From the NCBI GenBank assembly GCA_050084985.1, contig JBITNC010000001.1, positions 16,120,001 through 16,184,000 on the forward strand: a stretch of DNA of 64,000 bases, given 5' to 3'. The notes beneath the pieces were generated by a model. It was not told where the DNA came from. It ran no database searches and saw nothing but the letters and a program-made list of their open reading frames with translations. Of the stretch, positions 1-12,349 are shown in pieces; the stretch's first letter is position 1, and every line of letters starts with the position of its first letter. The translations under genes were made by a program, and so were the position numbers. This DNA comes from Nageia nagi. Taxonomy: Eukaryota; Pinophyta.

Positions 1-837
1 CATCCTCATTCTTGAACACATTACAATTGCAAGTGGTCAAACTTCACCAACATAAACAAATAGTTGATTATCACATATATCAAGGAGCTTTAATCAAGGC
101 CCAACTTTGCTAGCTTCCACTTTCACTATCTTAAGGTTGAAGATCAAGTTTTTAAATATTATTTCTAATCATTGAGAGCATTTCAAGTCTCCCAAAAGAT
201 CAAATCCATAGAGGAAGCCTAATATATTTTTATCAAAACTCCTTAATAACTCACAAGCTTTTACTAAATATTATCAATAGGTTTTTAAGGCCTAAACTCC
301 TTCGTTTGAGTAGGATCTTTCTATATCAGAAATCTACAAGTGTACTCTCTTATAGGCTAGGTGTTTCATTATGAATTTTATGTGACAAACTTCTTACTAA
401 GATGAATTTAGGGAGGTAGTTTTCTCCATGGCCAATGATTAAGTCCCTACTTGTGATGGCTTTTACTGTGAGTTTTACAAATCCTTATGGGATACTCTAG
501 TTAAGATTTATTTCAAGTAAATAGGGAAGCATTAATTCATACTAGCATAGTAGGTGATCTCTTTTGTAAGGGAAATAAATTCATGCCTAAAATCAATGAT
601 CTAGTATTGAACATTTCTTACAAAATAATTATTGAATATTTGATGTTCCATCTATGAAACTTACTTTTATTAATTATTCATTCTCCACAAATAAGATTCA
701 TCAAAACCATATATAATTTTTGTATGGGAAGGTAGAGAATGGGCTTGAACCTATTAATAGATGCCTTGATTACTTGACTATTAATGGAAAATAATCCTAC
801 TCATTTGGCCTTTTTTAAATCTATTTGATAGGGTTGT
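1..837. other. Non-coding repeat-like DNA, no gene seen
   Basis: AT-rich sequence with stop codons in all frames and no recognised domain. The last ~100 bases run up to the TSD GTTGT (833-837) of the three-LTR element. I see nothing else that I can name. Confidence 0.5.
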
Positions 838-1071
838 TGATCATGATTATAATTAGTTAGGATAATAAATAAATGTGTTTCTTAGGTATCTAGAAATAAG
901 CTTCTAGAAATATGTTTAGAAGCATCTAGTTAATAGGTTGTTAGTATCTTTTTATGTGCTATGATAATTTTATCAAATCCATGTGTTAATACCATGGTAT
1001 TCGTTATTGTATTTTCCAATTTAAAGGCCTCTTCTAGAATAAAATGGCAAGCAAGTTTGTCTCCCACATAA
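838..1071 (+). repeat. LTR copy 1 of the three-LTR element
   Basis: Shares with copies 2 and 3 the block around ATAATTAGTTAGGAT, the phrase TATCTAGAAATAAGCTTCTA, and the end GCAAGTTTGTCTCCCA. It lacks about 12 bp present in copies 2 and 3 (near the TTCTCAAAA segment). Confidence 0.8.
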
Positions 1072-1083
1072 TTGGTATCAGAG
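1072..1083 (+). other. Primer-binding site (tRNA-iMet type)
   Basis: TTGGTATCAGAG directly follows LTR copy 1. It matches the usual plant LTR-retrotransposon PBS complementary to the 3' end of initiator methionine tRNA. The second copy, at 2627-2636, reads TTGGTATCAA and is decayed after TATCA. Confidence 0.75.
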
Positions 1084-1771
1084 AAGGTTCATTTCTTAGA
1101 GAGTATGCTTCACGAGGGTTTGGAGGATAATTTCTAACTCTCTTGTTTAGAGGTCACGGTATCTTGTTGAGGATTCACCTTTTGATAGGCTTGGTAGAAT
1201 TTCTTAAGAGTATTTACATCTTTTGGATGCTCCTTTTGTGTAAGTAGAGCTTGTTCACATTAATTTTGGGAAAATTTTGAGAGATATTTTCTTCCAATTA
1301 TTCATCAAAATCTACATTTTGTGGAGTTTATGGATCTTTAGTTATTTTTTCATATTTTCATAGCTCTCCTTGAAATTTTTGTAGATCTGCTTGGATTTTC
1401 TTGGATCTATCTAGATCTACTTGGATTTTCATGGATCTACCTAGATCAACTTAGTTTTTTTGGATCTACCAAGATCTACTTGGATTTTCTTGTATATACT
1501 TAGATATACTTGTATTTGCTTAGATTTGCATATATCTACTTAGAATTTCTTGGATCTATAATCTAGATCCATTTGAACTTACTTGAATCTATCTAGATCT
1601 TCTTGGATAAATTTAATATTTGCACCTTTGAAAATTAATTATACAAATTGCATATTTGTTATCTGATTTTGAATCCATGAAAAGCATCATAATCCTAGTT
1701 CCAAGTTGAGTCTTTCTATATTTTCAAATCTATTATTGGTAGGTTTGAAAAATATTGCATTTTGGTGATCA

Positions 1772-2068
1772 ATGGAGACTAAATATTTGGTTTATCAAGC
1801 TATCTAGCTCACCCAACTCATACCATTGTTGGTTAATCAAGTTCATGAACTTATATCAAATGATCCATTAGCTGATCTTTCTATTGAGATCGCTTACCAA
1901 GTGAGAGAGTTGGCTCTTCAATTAAAAGAGGAGGAAGAATCTATTGCTTTAAAGAATCCTCCTACATAGGTCAATAAAGGAGAGAATACTTCTTCACCTC
2001 AATCATTGATTGATAATACTTTGAATGAATTTGATGATCCAATCCTCCCATTCAAGTTTTTTGTGTGA
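1772..2068 (+). pseudogene. Decayed coding remnant in internal region 1
   Basis: A frame beginning METKYLVYQ continues through short stops into a stretch rich in E and L (QVRELALQLKEEEES). The same start is seen at 3324 in the second internal region, so this is a shared element feature rather than chance. It is placed between the PBS and the next LTR, where gag would sit, but I see no zinc knuckle or known gag motif. Function is not assigned. Confidence 0.4.
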
Positions 2069-2378
2069 CATCATCTCCTACATGGTGAAATAATTTTACT
2101 ATTATTTCTTTTGCACCTACTTATTTAATTATTCTTTCTATAATATCTTAGTTATCACTTGAAACCATTTTGCAATAAAAACTACTTCAGGATCGTGGTC
2201 TTCACTCCAAGTTTTGGATATCTTTCTTCAAACCTCCTTGGTTTGATTATTTTTGTTGGCAATCTCTTTCCATGTGATTTCATTATGTGATTCCTATTTT
2301 TTAGCTTCCGCTCATTCTTGTAAGCTTCCTCATTATCAACATCCTTCTCTTTTGGATGCAATAGGGACCAATTATGAA

Positions 2379-2626
2379 TGATGAGGATTATAATTAGTTA
2401 GGATGATAAATAAATATGTTCCTTACGTATCTAGAAATAAGCTTCTAGAATATGTTTGGAAGCATGTAGTTAATAGGTTGTTAGTATCTTTCTATGTGTT
2501 ATGATTATTTTATCAAATCCATATGTTAATGTTATGTTCTCAAAATTCATGTTATTCATTACTATATTTTCTTATTTAAATGCCTCTTTTGGAATAAAAT
2601 TACAAGCAAGTTTATCTCCCATATCA
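2379..2626 (+). repeat. LTR copy 2 (middle) of the three-LTR element
   Basis: The cleanest termini of the three copies, TGATGAGG at the start and ATATCA at the end, giving the inverted end pair TGAT/ATCA. It is followed at once by TTGGTATCA. It serves at the same time as 3' LTR of internal region 1 and 5' LTR of internal region 2. Confidence 0.8.
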
Positions 2627-3323
2627 TTGGTATCAAAATGGGTCTGTTCACTTGGGGAGTTTACTTCACTAAGGGTTTGGAGGAGAATGTCTAACTCTCT
2701 TATTTTGATGTTGTGGGCTCTTATTGAGGATTAACCTTTTGACATGCTTGGTAGAATCTTCTTGGGATTATTTAATCCATTTACATCTTTTGGTTGCTCC
2801 TTTTATGTAGTTAGAGGTTATTCACATCAATTTTGAGATATTTTCTCTGAATTGTTCATCAAGATTTGCATTTTATGGAGTTTGTGGATCTTTATTCAAG
2901 TTTTCATATTCTCTTTGATGTCCTTGGATCCACTTGGATTTTCTTAGATCTACTTGGATTTGGTTGGATCTAGCTAGATTTGCTTGGATCTACCTACATA
3001 TCTACTTAGTTTTTCTTGGATCTGTCTAGATATACTTGTATTTACTTAGATCTACCTATATCTACTTGGATTTACTTGAATCTACCTATATTTACTTAGA
3101 CTTGCTTAGATATACATGGATATGCTTCGATTTTCTTCCCTAAATTTTTTAATGATGTAAAAATTTAACATTTTCACCCTTGTTAATTAATTGCATAACT
3201 TGCATATTCAATGTCCAATTTCAAATCTGCGAAAAGTATTAAAATCATGGTTCCAACCTGAATCTTTCTAGATTTTCAGATCTATTGTTAGGAGGTTTTG
3301 AAAATATTCTATTTTGGTGATCA

Positions 3324-3630
3324 ATGGAGACTAAATTTTTGTTCAAGTAAGCTATCCAACTCACACAACTCCTACAAACATTGGTTAATTAATTTTGTGA
3401 ACTTATACCAAATGATCCATTAGTTGGCCTTTTTATTGAGATCACTTACCAAGTATGATATTTGGCTCTTAAATTGAAATATAAGGAAGAATATCTTACT
3501 TAAAATATTCATCATACACAAGTCAATAATGAAGAGGATAATCCTTCACCTCATTCATCGATTGATAATCCTTTGAATGAAATCGATGATGATTCTCCCA
3601 TACAAGTTATTTCTATAACATAATCTCCTT
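3324..3630 (+). pseudogene. Decayed coding remnant in internal region 2
   Basis: Begins METKFL and is the counterpart of the remnant at 1772. Aligned pieces such as NDPL and the region encoding DNPLNE keep the same order. Frames are broken. No enzyme domain is seen. Confidence 0.4.
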
Positions 3631-3886
3631 TTTATGATATATTAGTTATTACTTAGAACTATGTTTCTTACAAAAATCGATTCAAGATCATGGTTTTCAC
3701 TCCAAGTTTGGGATATAATACTTCAAAACTCCTTGGTTTGACTATTTTTGTTAGCAATCTTTTTCATATGCTTTCATTATGTAATTTCTATTTTTTAGCT
3801 TCTACTCATTCTTTTAAGCTTCATCATTGTCAGATCCCTTCTCTTTTGGATGCATTATGGACCAATATTTCTATTTTTGGGAGGAT

Positions 3887-4135
3887 TGATGAGTATTTTA
3901 ATTAGTGGGGATGATAAATAAATGTGTTCCTTAGGTATCTAGAAATAAGCTTCTATAATATTTTTGGAATCATCTAGTTGATAGGTTGTTAGTATCTTTT
4001 TATGTGTTATAATTTTTTAAATCAAATCCATGTGTTAGTACCATATTCTCAAAAATCATGATATTCATTATTGTATTTTCCTATTTAAAGGCCTCTTTTT
4101 GAATAAAATGGCAACCAAGTTTGTTTCCCATATTA
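3887..4135 (+). repeat. LTR copy 3 of the three-LTR element
   Basis: Preceded by a purine-rich TTTTTGGGAGGAT, a plausible polypurine tract, and ending CCCATATTA just before the TSD GTTGT. It has about the same length as copy 2. Confidence 0.8.
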
Positions 4136-4289
4136 GTTGTCCACTTACTCCAATACTTTATATGCTAGCTACATAGGGATTTTAGTATTTTCTTGCCCAC
4201 CTCATTTATAAAGGTCATATTAAAGACATATCTCTTTCCAAAAATACTCAACAAATTTTCAATGATAATTATGCATATGACTCCCTCCT

Positions 4290-5230
4290 GACCCTTATAG
4301 AGAAAGAAAATAACACCAAGCATGCATTACAATGCCTAGATATGTTTTTCCTAACTTTTGGATATACCTTCCAATGGTAAAATAGGAAAATGTTATCATC
4401 AATCCTTCCTTGAAATCCTTGTTAGCTTAATGATTTTGGTTGAAAATTGATTGACCATGGTGAAATGTTCAAGTTTCTTAGAATCACCTTTTCCTTTCAA
4501 TCTTCTTCATCTGCTTTCTAATAATTTGTAATTACCAAAGCCTATAAGAAGTTACAAAAATGGGTTTCAAAATCATTAAACTTCATAAGTTTAAAGTTTC
4601 CTCCAATATTCTCAATACAAACCATATGTACTACACATTGTTAAGATCCCTTGAAGGTATCCTAATAAAATCTTTAAAAACTTCTTAGAAAATTTTTGTG
4701 GGCTTTCTTAGAGAATGGAAAATGATTTCATTATATTGCATGGTAATTTTATTATATTCCATGCACCTATAAAGGACTTAGACTCTTAGAACTCAATTGT
4801 TAAGGGATTTTCCCTTATGCAAAATAGTTCATTTGAGCCTTATAAGGTAATGATGCCTAAAATGTTTTACTTTAACACTGCATTATTTGAAGTACTCCAT
4901 ATAGAAGACATTCCTAGAAGAAGCTTGGTATTTATTCCATCCTTATACTCAAGGTATCTATCCAAATATATAGACAAAACCATCTAAAGGCTTAGGAGAC
5001 CATCAAGCCCTAACTAATTTATAGAGTGAATGAAATTTGATACCGATATTTTGATAAACCAATAGTATTTATAGTGGTTATTTGTAATTACTCACCAATA
5101 TTGATCCCTTTACAAGGTCTTGTAAGTTCATGCATTGAAATTCTTTCATCGAGAGACTCGAATTATTTAAAGGTCTTATTTACATAACCTAAACCATTTT
5201 TAGTAAGGAAAAGGCATACCATATTCATAG
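4290..5230 (+). repeat. Dispersed repeat R, copy 1
   Basis: Matches 18185-19420 in the same order: a block with AAGCATGCATTA, a block with TTGACCATGGTGAAATG, one with TAGAAGACAT, one with ACTCAAGGTATCTATC, and one with ACTCACCAA-ATTGATCCC. It lacks the ~270 bp present at 18301-18568 in copy 2. No coding frame is seen. It is probably the non-coding part of an old retroelement; its class is unknown. The stretches 4141-4289 and 5231-5559 hold nothing recognisable. Confidence 0.6.
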
Positions 5231-5559
5231 GCACATCTTTTTATAACATCATTAGAGGCATAAATATTAACAATACCCAATAATATTCCTACATCTTCCA
5301 ATAATACCAATACTACCTGATATGAGGGCTACACTCCCCACAAGATATAATTTACATGCCATGTAGCTGATAGGAAAATGATAGCTCCTCCTCTGCCAAG
5401 GGTGTGACTTGTGGTGTAGAATTAACTCTGAGGATATAAAAAAGCATGTATTCTATAGAATAAATTCTAAAATTTTAACTTCTTGCAAATAGAGATATTC
5501 AAGATAATCATATTTACTAGAGAAAATGCCACCTCATTATGGGATAGGGGTGAGGTTCT

Positions 5560-5684
5560 TTATTATTAGTTATAGAGCATTGTGAACCCTATTTATTATT
5601 ATTTATAGAGCATCATGAACCCTATTTATTATTATTTATAGAGAATCATGATCCTTATTTATTATTATTTGTAGAGCATATTGA
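5560..5684. repeat. 33 bp minisatellite, ~4 units
   Basis: Units of 33 bp with core TATAGAGCATCATGAACCC, the last one partial, separated by TTATTATT runs. Confidence 0.8.
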
Positions 5685-5857
5685 TCTTAGTAGGATAGAA
5701 AAGCCTTTCTTCAATGAAGGAAAGTTATGAATCATTTGGCTTATAAATCTAACTAGCTCATCATATTGGAAAAATGTGAATAAATGATAGTAGGGCATGT
5801 ATTAATAAAGAAAAAAAATGATAATATTTAGATATTAGTAACATTGATTTGGATTGA

Positions 5858-5970
5858 TAGGTAAGTCTTTTGATAAAGCTTTGCAAAATATTCATTCCTC
5901 ATGTTATTTCCACTTGATGAATCAAGAAGCTAGTAATGGGAGGAAGTTATATATATATATAATATATATA

Positions 5971-6018
<48 letters not shown>

Positions 6019-6105
6019 GGTAAGTATTTTGATAAAGCTTTGCAAAATATTCATTCCTCATGTTATTTCCACTTGATGAATCAAGAAGCTAATAATGGGA
6101 GGAAG

Positions 6106-6178
<73 letters not shown>
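5858..6178. repeat. 159 bp tandem duplication ending in TA microsatellites
   Basis: A ~91 bp unit with GGTAAG-TTTTGATAAAGC and ending GGGAGGAAG occurs at 5858-5948 and 6017-6106, with only a few mismatches. Each copy is followed by a (TA)n run (about 5949-6016 and 6107-6178). Open frames across it are only TA-encoded Ile/Tyr repeats. Confidence 0.85.
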
Positions 6179-6181
<3 letters not shown>

Positions 6182-7880
6182 ATTCATCAACCTATAACTT
6201 TCCATAAGAGAAAAATCATGAAAAACCCATATCCCCATAAATGTCTTTAAAATATTTGAGGTTCGAGAGAGTTTGAAAAGCATTGTTGATAAAACACTCA
6301 TGGTTTTATCTCAAGAACTCCATTTGGTAGCTTTTTCTTAATATTAAATACACATTCTACAAGAAAGGCTATGGGATCTTTGACCATTGAGAGAGACCCA
6401 TATTTAAGTAGATTCCTCGTAAAGGGTTTGCATGAGAATATGAAAACCTACAGAATTTAAAGTGGTTGTAAGAACTAGCGAAGTGGTTGTAACAACAATT
6501 GGTAGAGAAATCATTTGATAGTCCACAGGAGTATTTTCCACCCCTATCATGTTGGGTTGAATAGATACCCCTACTAATATGTGATGGTATTTAGAAATTG
6601 ATGGTTGATATGAGGTATTGCATAGTCCCAATTGAGCCATTATTTTAGCATGTTTTCTTTTTTATAATACTATTCATATTAACCTCCTTTAGAAGCAGGT
6701 ATAGGAGTGTTAGGCACTTGAATAGGAGGAGAGGCCCCTTTGGCTTAAGCTTTCCCTCCATGAGTAGATACTATTTTATCTTTTTGAGTGAAGGAATTTA
6801 TTCTTTATGGTTTAAATCCTCTTCTTGAAAACTACTTTCTAGCATTGTTCTCCATCATTGATATTTTTACTCCTATTGCACCATTAACCTACCAACATTT
6901 ACTTTTAGTGTAGGCATGGGTCTTAATGCTTGCAATTAACTTCATTGTATATTTGAAATTCTCTACAAGGGTAAGTGCAAGAAGTTGAGTCCCACTTTTG
7001 GCCAAAAAGTGGAATTTTTTTACTTGATTTTCACATTTCATCACAATTGATCTCAATTTTGAAGTGCTTAGAGTTAAAATCTTGAAAAAGGTCACTTTAG
7101 TGAAAATGTAGTTCTTAAGGTCTAGTTTTGAAATTTATAATTTGTTTCAATACCCAGACCATAGAAATAATTTTTGATAGGCATGTTTAAAACCCATTGT
7201 TTAAAAAATACAATTTTAAAACCACACCCCCATCATGTCCCTCAAGCATAATTGGACCTAAATTAAAATATTTTCTTAAATCCTTTTAGGTAAAGATACC
7301 TAAGACATTAAATATTATGGAGGATAATTTTTTATAATTTTTTCATAACAATTATTTTTATATTAATTTTTTATTATACCTAATTATCATTTCAAAAAAT
7401 GCTCATGTTCCCAAACTTATCATTTTCAATTAATTTTTTTAAAATTATGGAGAATTGTATGCAAATTATGGACAATATTTTATTTTTCATAATTCTAAAA
7501 AGATAAAAAGTTATTTAGCAAATATGAAACCCTATTTTTTGAAGTTTATGGATCCTCTTTCATTAGAAATTATATTAAAAATAGAAAATTTAATCCAATT
7601 ATAAAAAAATAGCATATTTAAAATCTACACTCTCTCATCCACAATCCTACAAAATTTCATGAAAAAATGCTTTGAAAAGCATCATAAACACATGTCCAAA
7701 GTCGATAAACTCCATTAGCATTGTTATGACCATGAAGTTGCAAGTCAAAGCTAAGGTTCATGTCATTGAACCTAATTTTGAGCAAAATAGATGGGTAAAA
7801 TTTTTGAATTTAAGGACCAAGATCTCAAGGTAGCGATATCTTGATCCCCTTGCCTATTTATAGTATTCTAGGATCACGAT
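6179..7880. other. Decayed non-coding DNA between repeats
   Basis: No domain recognised. Open frames on the minus strand at 6404-6640 and 6889-7095 are short and unlike known families. A 29 bp segment at 6969-6997 reappears inverted at 16380-16408 (see the candidate LTR at 16347), so part of this stretch is probably an LTR remnant on the minus strand. Confidence 0.4.
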
Positions 7881-8326
7881 TGTTGGAATGTATAATGCAT
7901 TATTGTAAAGGTTATGAATAATTTCTATGTAAGTTCACAATACTTAAGGGTATCATTTATACCTTAAGTATTTAAGTGAATATGATAATGTAACTTTTCC
8001 TTTACTCCATGTCATGAGCATGGCCCTTGGGTAAAAGGATTTGTTGCCTATAAATAGAAGGCTCTCTCTTTGTGATCACACACCAATTATGGAGTAAAGT
8101 TTATACCATAGGATAGTGCTTAAAAGTTGAGATTAGGAGGATTGCAAGAGAGTTGTATTTGTGATTGAAGTAAAGATCTAGTTAGTGGATGTACTCCTAG
8201 TTAGAGGAACCACTTACATCTTGTGTTGTGTTGTGAGAATGCTTTGTGAGTTTGTTAGACAAGATTTGTGAGCTTTCATGTGATCTTGGTTGTTTAGGAA
8301 TTATATTGTTAGTGTTAGTTCCTTCA
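7881..8326 (+). repeat. 5' LTR of copia A
   Basis: 446 bp, TGTTGGAATG to TTCCTTCA. A likely TATA box, TATAAATAG, lies at 8049-8057. It lacks about 54 bp just upstream of the TATA box that the 3' LTR has; the deletion is bounded by AAAAGG direct repeats. Confidence 0.88.
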
Positions 8327-8529
8327 ATTTGATATGAGAGCCCTTTGGAGGCTCCTCTTCACTTCCTTGGTTTGGAAACTCATCTTCAAATTGGAGGTCT
8401 TCATACTTCATCCTAATCTTCATTGTGAGGTAAAATATTTCAAGGTATAACCTCTTTTTTTTTTTATACTAATACCTCTTTTATGTGTTGCAACTTCTCA
8501 TTGAAAATTTGTGTATCATTATATTACTA

Positions 8530-8720
8530 TGCAATTTTTTTACTAACATGCCTTATTGTTAGTTGCAATTTTTGGGTAAAAATTACTTAAAGTAGCAATA
8601 TATTATGATGCAATTTTTTTGCTTTTACTAACATGCCTTATTGTTAGTTGCAATTTTTGGGTAAAAATTACTTTAAAGTAGCAATATGTTAGTGCAATTT
8701 TTTGTATATAGCAATATATA
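8530..8720 (+). repeat. ~80 bp tandem repeat in the copia A leader
   Basis: Two near-identical units (8530-8608 and 8609-8692), containing ACTAACATGCCTTATTG and TTTGGGTAAAAATTAC, followed by a partial third. Non-coding; it sits in the leader between PBS and gag. Confidence 0.8.
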
Positions 8721-11002
8721 TTTTTTTCTTATACTAAATACTTTTATTATTGCATTTAAATTGCTATATTATTGCTATATTTTTTGCATATCTTTAATTT
8801 GAAGATTTTGTCTATTATATCAAAATGTTTGAGTAAATATATATGTACACTACATTTTTTTTTTCAAATTATATGTGCAAAAATTCAACTAGCCCAATAC
8901 CAATGATGTTAGGAAATCTTTCTCACATTTGGAATTTCTCCCTGATCAAAACAGGCTCATCAAGAAAACCCATTCCTCGATTAGCTATCTCTCTTCCCTA
9001 AGCAAGTTTTCCCTTGAGGATAAATTTCTAAAGGGTACGATCTCAGAATCTCTCACCTACATGACCAGGGTTTAGAAAATTAATTCCCTAAACTTGCTTA
9101 TGGTGACCATGGCCAACTTTAGGGTGCTCCTAAGCCTCAACCTTTCCTAAATAGGTTCAACCTTGGATGCATCTCGATCTGATTTTTGAAAAGGAATCCA
9201 TCACTTCAATAACTATTAAATAGAAAAGCAAACACTATCTTGGGACTAAGCTTAAGTTGCGATGAATGGCTTGTGAGACCTTTTTTGCCTTTTGTGTATT
9301 TGGCTTTTTTTGTGTGCCTTGTAGGTCTCTCTGCATCCTTTCTTAGAACTATCTAGCACCCACTATGACATTAAATCTCACTCTCAAAACCCACATAGCC
9401 ACCTCCTATGCAATGCCTTCTCTATTTTTTTCCTCTCTCTTACTTAGGCATTAAAAAGGGGGGGTTCACATTTAATATTGTTTGTTGATGCATTCAATTT
9501 AATTTGTTACTTACAAGCCACTTAGAAGCAACGTATACCATTTTTAAGCATTTAATTCCTTTTTTACTTACTTGCAAGCAACATTTTTTTAAATACTCTT
9601 AGCAAATCTTATACTCCAAGTTTTTAAAGCTTTGTCATTATTGGCATTATTACATTACTTTAGAGTAAAAAGATGGTCAAAATACATCATTACTATTAAA
9701 TGCCATCATTTATTTTTTTTTTCAGTATAGTTTTTTACTTAAAAAAAAGAGGGGAAGGGGTAATACTACTTCTTTAATGCTATTAAGGAAAATTGTAGAG
9801 TATTTACTTAAAATTAGAATGGATTTATACTTGGAATTTTTCGCATGCAAAATATTTTTAAAGATATAGTAAAAAGTTAACCTAAGTATGCTATTTTAGG
9901 GGTACAACTTTAAGTAAAAAGGGAGAATTTGTATGAAATTTTTTACCTAAAGTTTAATGCATGTTGCTTGCTTAAATTTTTTAAGTTAAATGCTCAGAGC
10001 TTATATTTTTTAATGCATGCTTATGATTAGTACTTATGTTTACTATTTAAACATTTATGTTAAAATGATGCATGCTTATGCTTAGTACTTAATTTTTTAG
10101 TTAAAATGATGAATGCTTATGCTTACTACTCACTTTTTTAAAGTACATGCTTATTACTTAAAAACTTAAGTTATGATGCAATTTTACTTCCTTATGCAAG
10201 AATGGACTTGTGCAAAAATTAGGAATGATGTAAAAGATGTCCTTTATGGGTTGGTAAACAAAACCCATTGGACACTCAGGTTTCAAATTTTGAATGGATA
10301 ATGTTTTACTTATGCTCTTTTACTTCATATTTTGCATTTTGATTTATTTGCTTATGCAAACAAAAATGTAAACATTGAAATGAGCAACCCCTAAAATGAA
10401 CACATCTACATGTACATTCCACAACATGACTTATTTGGGTATCTATGAGGTGATGACAGGTAAATTAGATCCTTTAAGTTTGATAATTCAAATGGTGAAA
10501 AATCTATACTTCTCAATTGCCCCTAAGTTCTCTGTTGGTCTGGACATAACTCCAATAGGTGGACAAGCATGTGTGTAGTGATACCACATGTTGTACATCC
10601 ATTCAAGAATTATCTTGATTAATAATTTGGTCAATCCAATAAATGTCATAACCTTGAAAAATAGTAGGTACTTCTCCTTATGACAAAGTATAAAGCTGAC
10701 CAAGGTAAACTAGTTGAGGATTGGTAGTACTTGGGATCCTCTTGTATGGGCATCCAAGTGAAGGCTAATTTTTTAGACAAAAAAAACAAGCCTCAATAAT
10801 GTCACTCTACATATTTAGTTCTTGAGATGAGAAATGTATTTTGGTGAATGTATTTGAGTTGTAAAATATTTGCACTTATGAATCAAATCAAGCATGTCTT
10901 TAGTGTTAAATTTAACATGTATTACTTACTTGGTTAAAACTTAACATATAATGTTATTTATTGAACTAAATGCTTATTATTTTTCACATTCTTATGTAGC
11001 AA

Positions 11003-11960
11003 ATGGGAGACTCTTTTTTACCCAAAGACATTCTTGACAATTCTAACTTTAGGATTTGGGAACCTCATATGAGAGCTAAATTGTAGGCAAGGAAAGCTTT
11101 GGTAAACAATAAATGAGAATAGTGTACCTCCCACAGATGAGAAGACACTAGAGGCTTACAACATGAAGAATGAGTTACAACATCCATGATCTTCCATGTA
11201 GTTTTAGATGATATGATCCTAATGATTTCCTCTTCAACCTTGATAAAATAATCTTGAGATAAGTTTAAGTAAATATACCTTGGTTCAAAGTTTTCAAGAA
11301 GATTTACTATTCTCTAAAAGTTGCTTCAATTTCATTAAGGGGAAGAGTAAAATGTGGCTATCTACTTGAACAAAATCATTGACCTTAGGATCCAACTTGT
11401 TGCTTGTGGGTGCAATTAGATCAATGATGAGTTCATGGTCTTTATAATTCTTCAAGACCTTTCTTCAAAGTTTGAAAAATTTGTAATGATTATGGAAACA
11501 AGGATTGATGATGAAGAAGAAGTCTTCTTGTTGAAAACCTTTTTAGGCTCCTTTTGAAGCATGAAGAAACCTTAACAAAATTTTATTGATTTCTTCTTCT
11601 AAGGATAATAACATTGCTCTTGGAGTAACCCAAACTCCTTTCAAGAAGAATTTCAACCATCAAAAGAAATCTTATCCGTCTTCCTCCAAAATTTTGAGAA
11701 AAGAGGCAATGGCTACAACAGTAGCAGAATAATGACAATAATAGGAACAACAACAACAATAGCATGAATAATAGCAACAACAACCACTTCAAATAAAGAG
11801 ATGGAAAAGGTAAAGTAAATAATCCATAACCTAAGAAAATTTGATGGTAATTATAACTATTGTGGCATCCAAGGTCACAAAGAAGTTGATTGCTACAAAA
11901 AGAAAAGAAAAAAAAGAACAAAGCTAATGGTAATGTAAAGAACTTCAAAGAAAGAAGAAT
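11003..11960 (+). pseudogene. Copia A gag, decayed
   Basis: A start MGDSFLPKD is followed by NFRIWEPHMRAKL, which resembles the conserved tryptophan region at the N-terminus of copia gag, then a stop (TAG at the next codon). Near 11850-11915 a CCHC-like zinc knuckle is visible as YCGIQGHKEVDC; the first cysteine of the usual Cx2C is replaced. Between them lies an N- and K-rich tract. The frame is broken several times, so no functional nucleocapsid is expected. The opposite-strand open frame at 11583-11948 is its shadow. Confidence 0.65.
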
Positions 11961-12349
11961 GTTTAAGTTGATTTTGATATGATGCTCTACTCCATGTATT
12001 GCTCTTTTTAATCTAATTAATTATTGATTTGGTTGCACTAATCACCTATGCTTTGAAAAGGAAAAGTTTGATAACTTTCACAAGTATAGAAAAGATGAGG
12101 TTGTGATAGGTGATAACTCTACCCTTGAATTCTAAGGAATTGGAGTGTGTTGATTCATGAAAAGATTTTTGAAAATGTTCTCTATATTTCTAAGTTAAGG
12201 ATGAACCTTTCTTTATAATCCAAGTTTGCTAGAAAAAGGTACTCAATTGAGTTCAACTCTTAATCTTAGTGCATTAAGAAAGGACTTGCCACATTGGTTA
12301 AATGATTAGTGAAAGATGATCTCTATATTATAGATCAAGTTTCATCAAA

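Larger units (their letters stand above)
838..4135 (+). mobile_element. Three-LTR tandem retrotransposon (LTR-int-LTR-int-LTR)
   Basis: Three ~235-250 bp direct repeats (838-1071, 2379-2626, 3887-4135) each start TGAT and end ATAA, ATCA or ATTA. They are separated by two related internal regions of ~1.31 and ~1.26 kb. Directly after the first and second repeats lies TTGGTATCA, a primer-binding site for initiator Met tRNA. The whole unit is flanked by the 5 bp direct repeat GTTGT (833-837 and 4136-4140), so it behaves as one insertion. The internal regions have no protease, RT or integrase, so the element is non-autonomous (LARD- or TRIM-like). A three-LTR array normally arises by unequal recombination between LTRs of neighbouring or sister copies. 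Copia versus gypsy origin cannot be decided. Confidence 0.8.

Noticed and set aside
5854-6207. Open frame of 117 codons
   Set aside because: It is made of the duplicated segment and TA runs (Ile/Tyr repeats); no protein family.
11583-11948. Minus-strand open frame of 121 codons, Leu/Phe rich
   Set aside because: It is the reverse of the A/N-rich linker in the copia A gag; a shadow frame.
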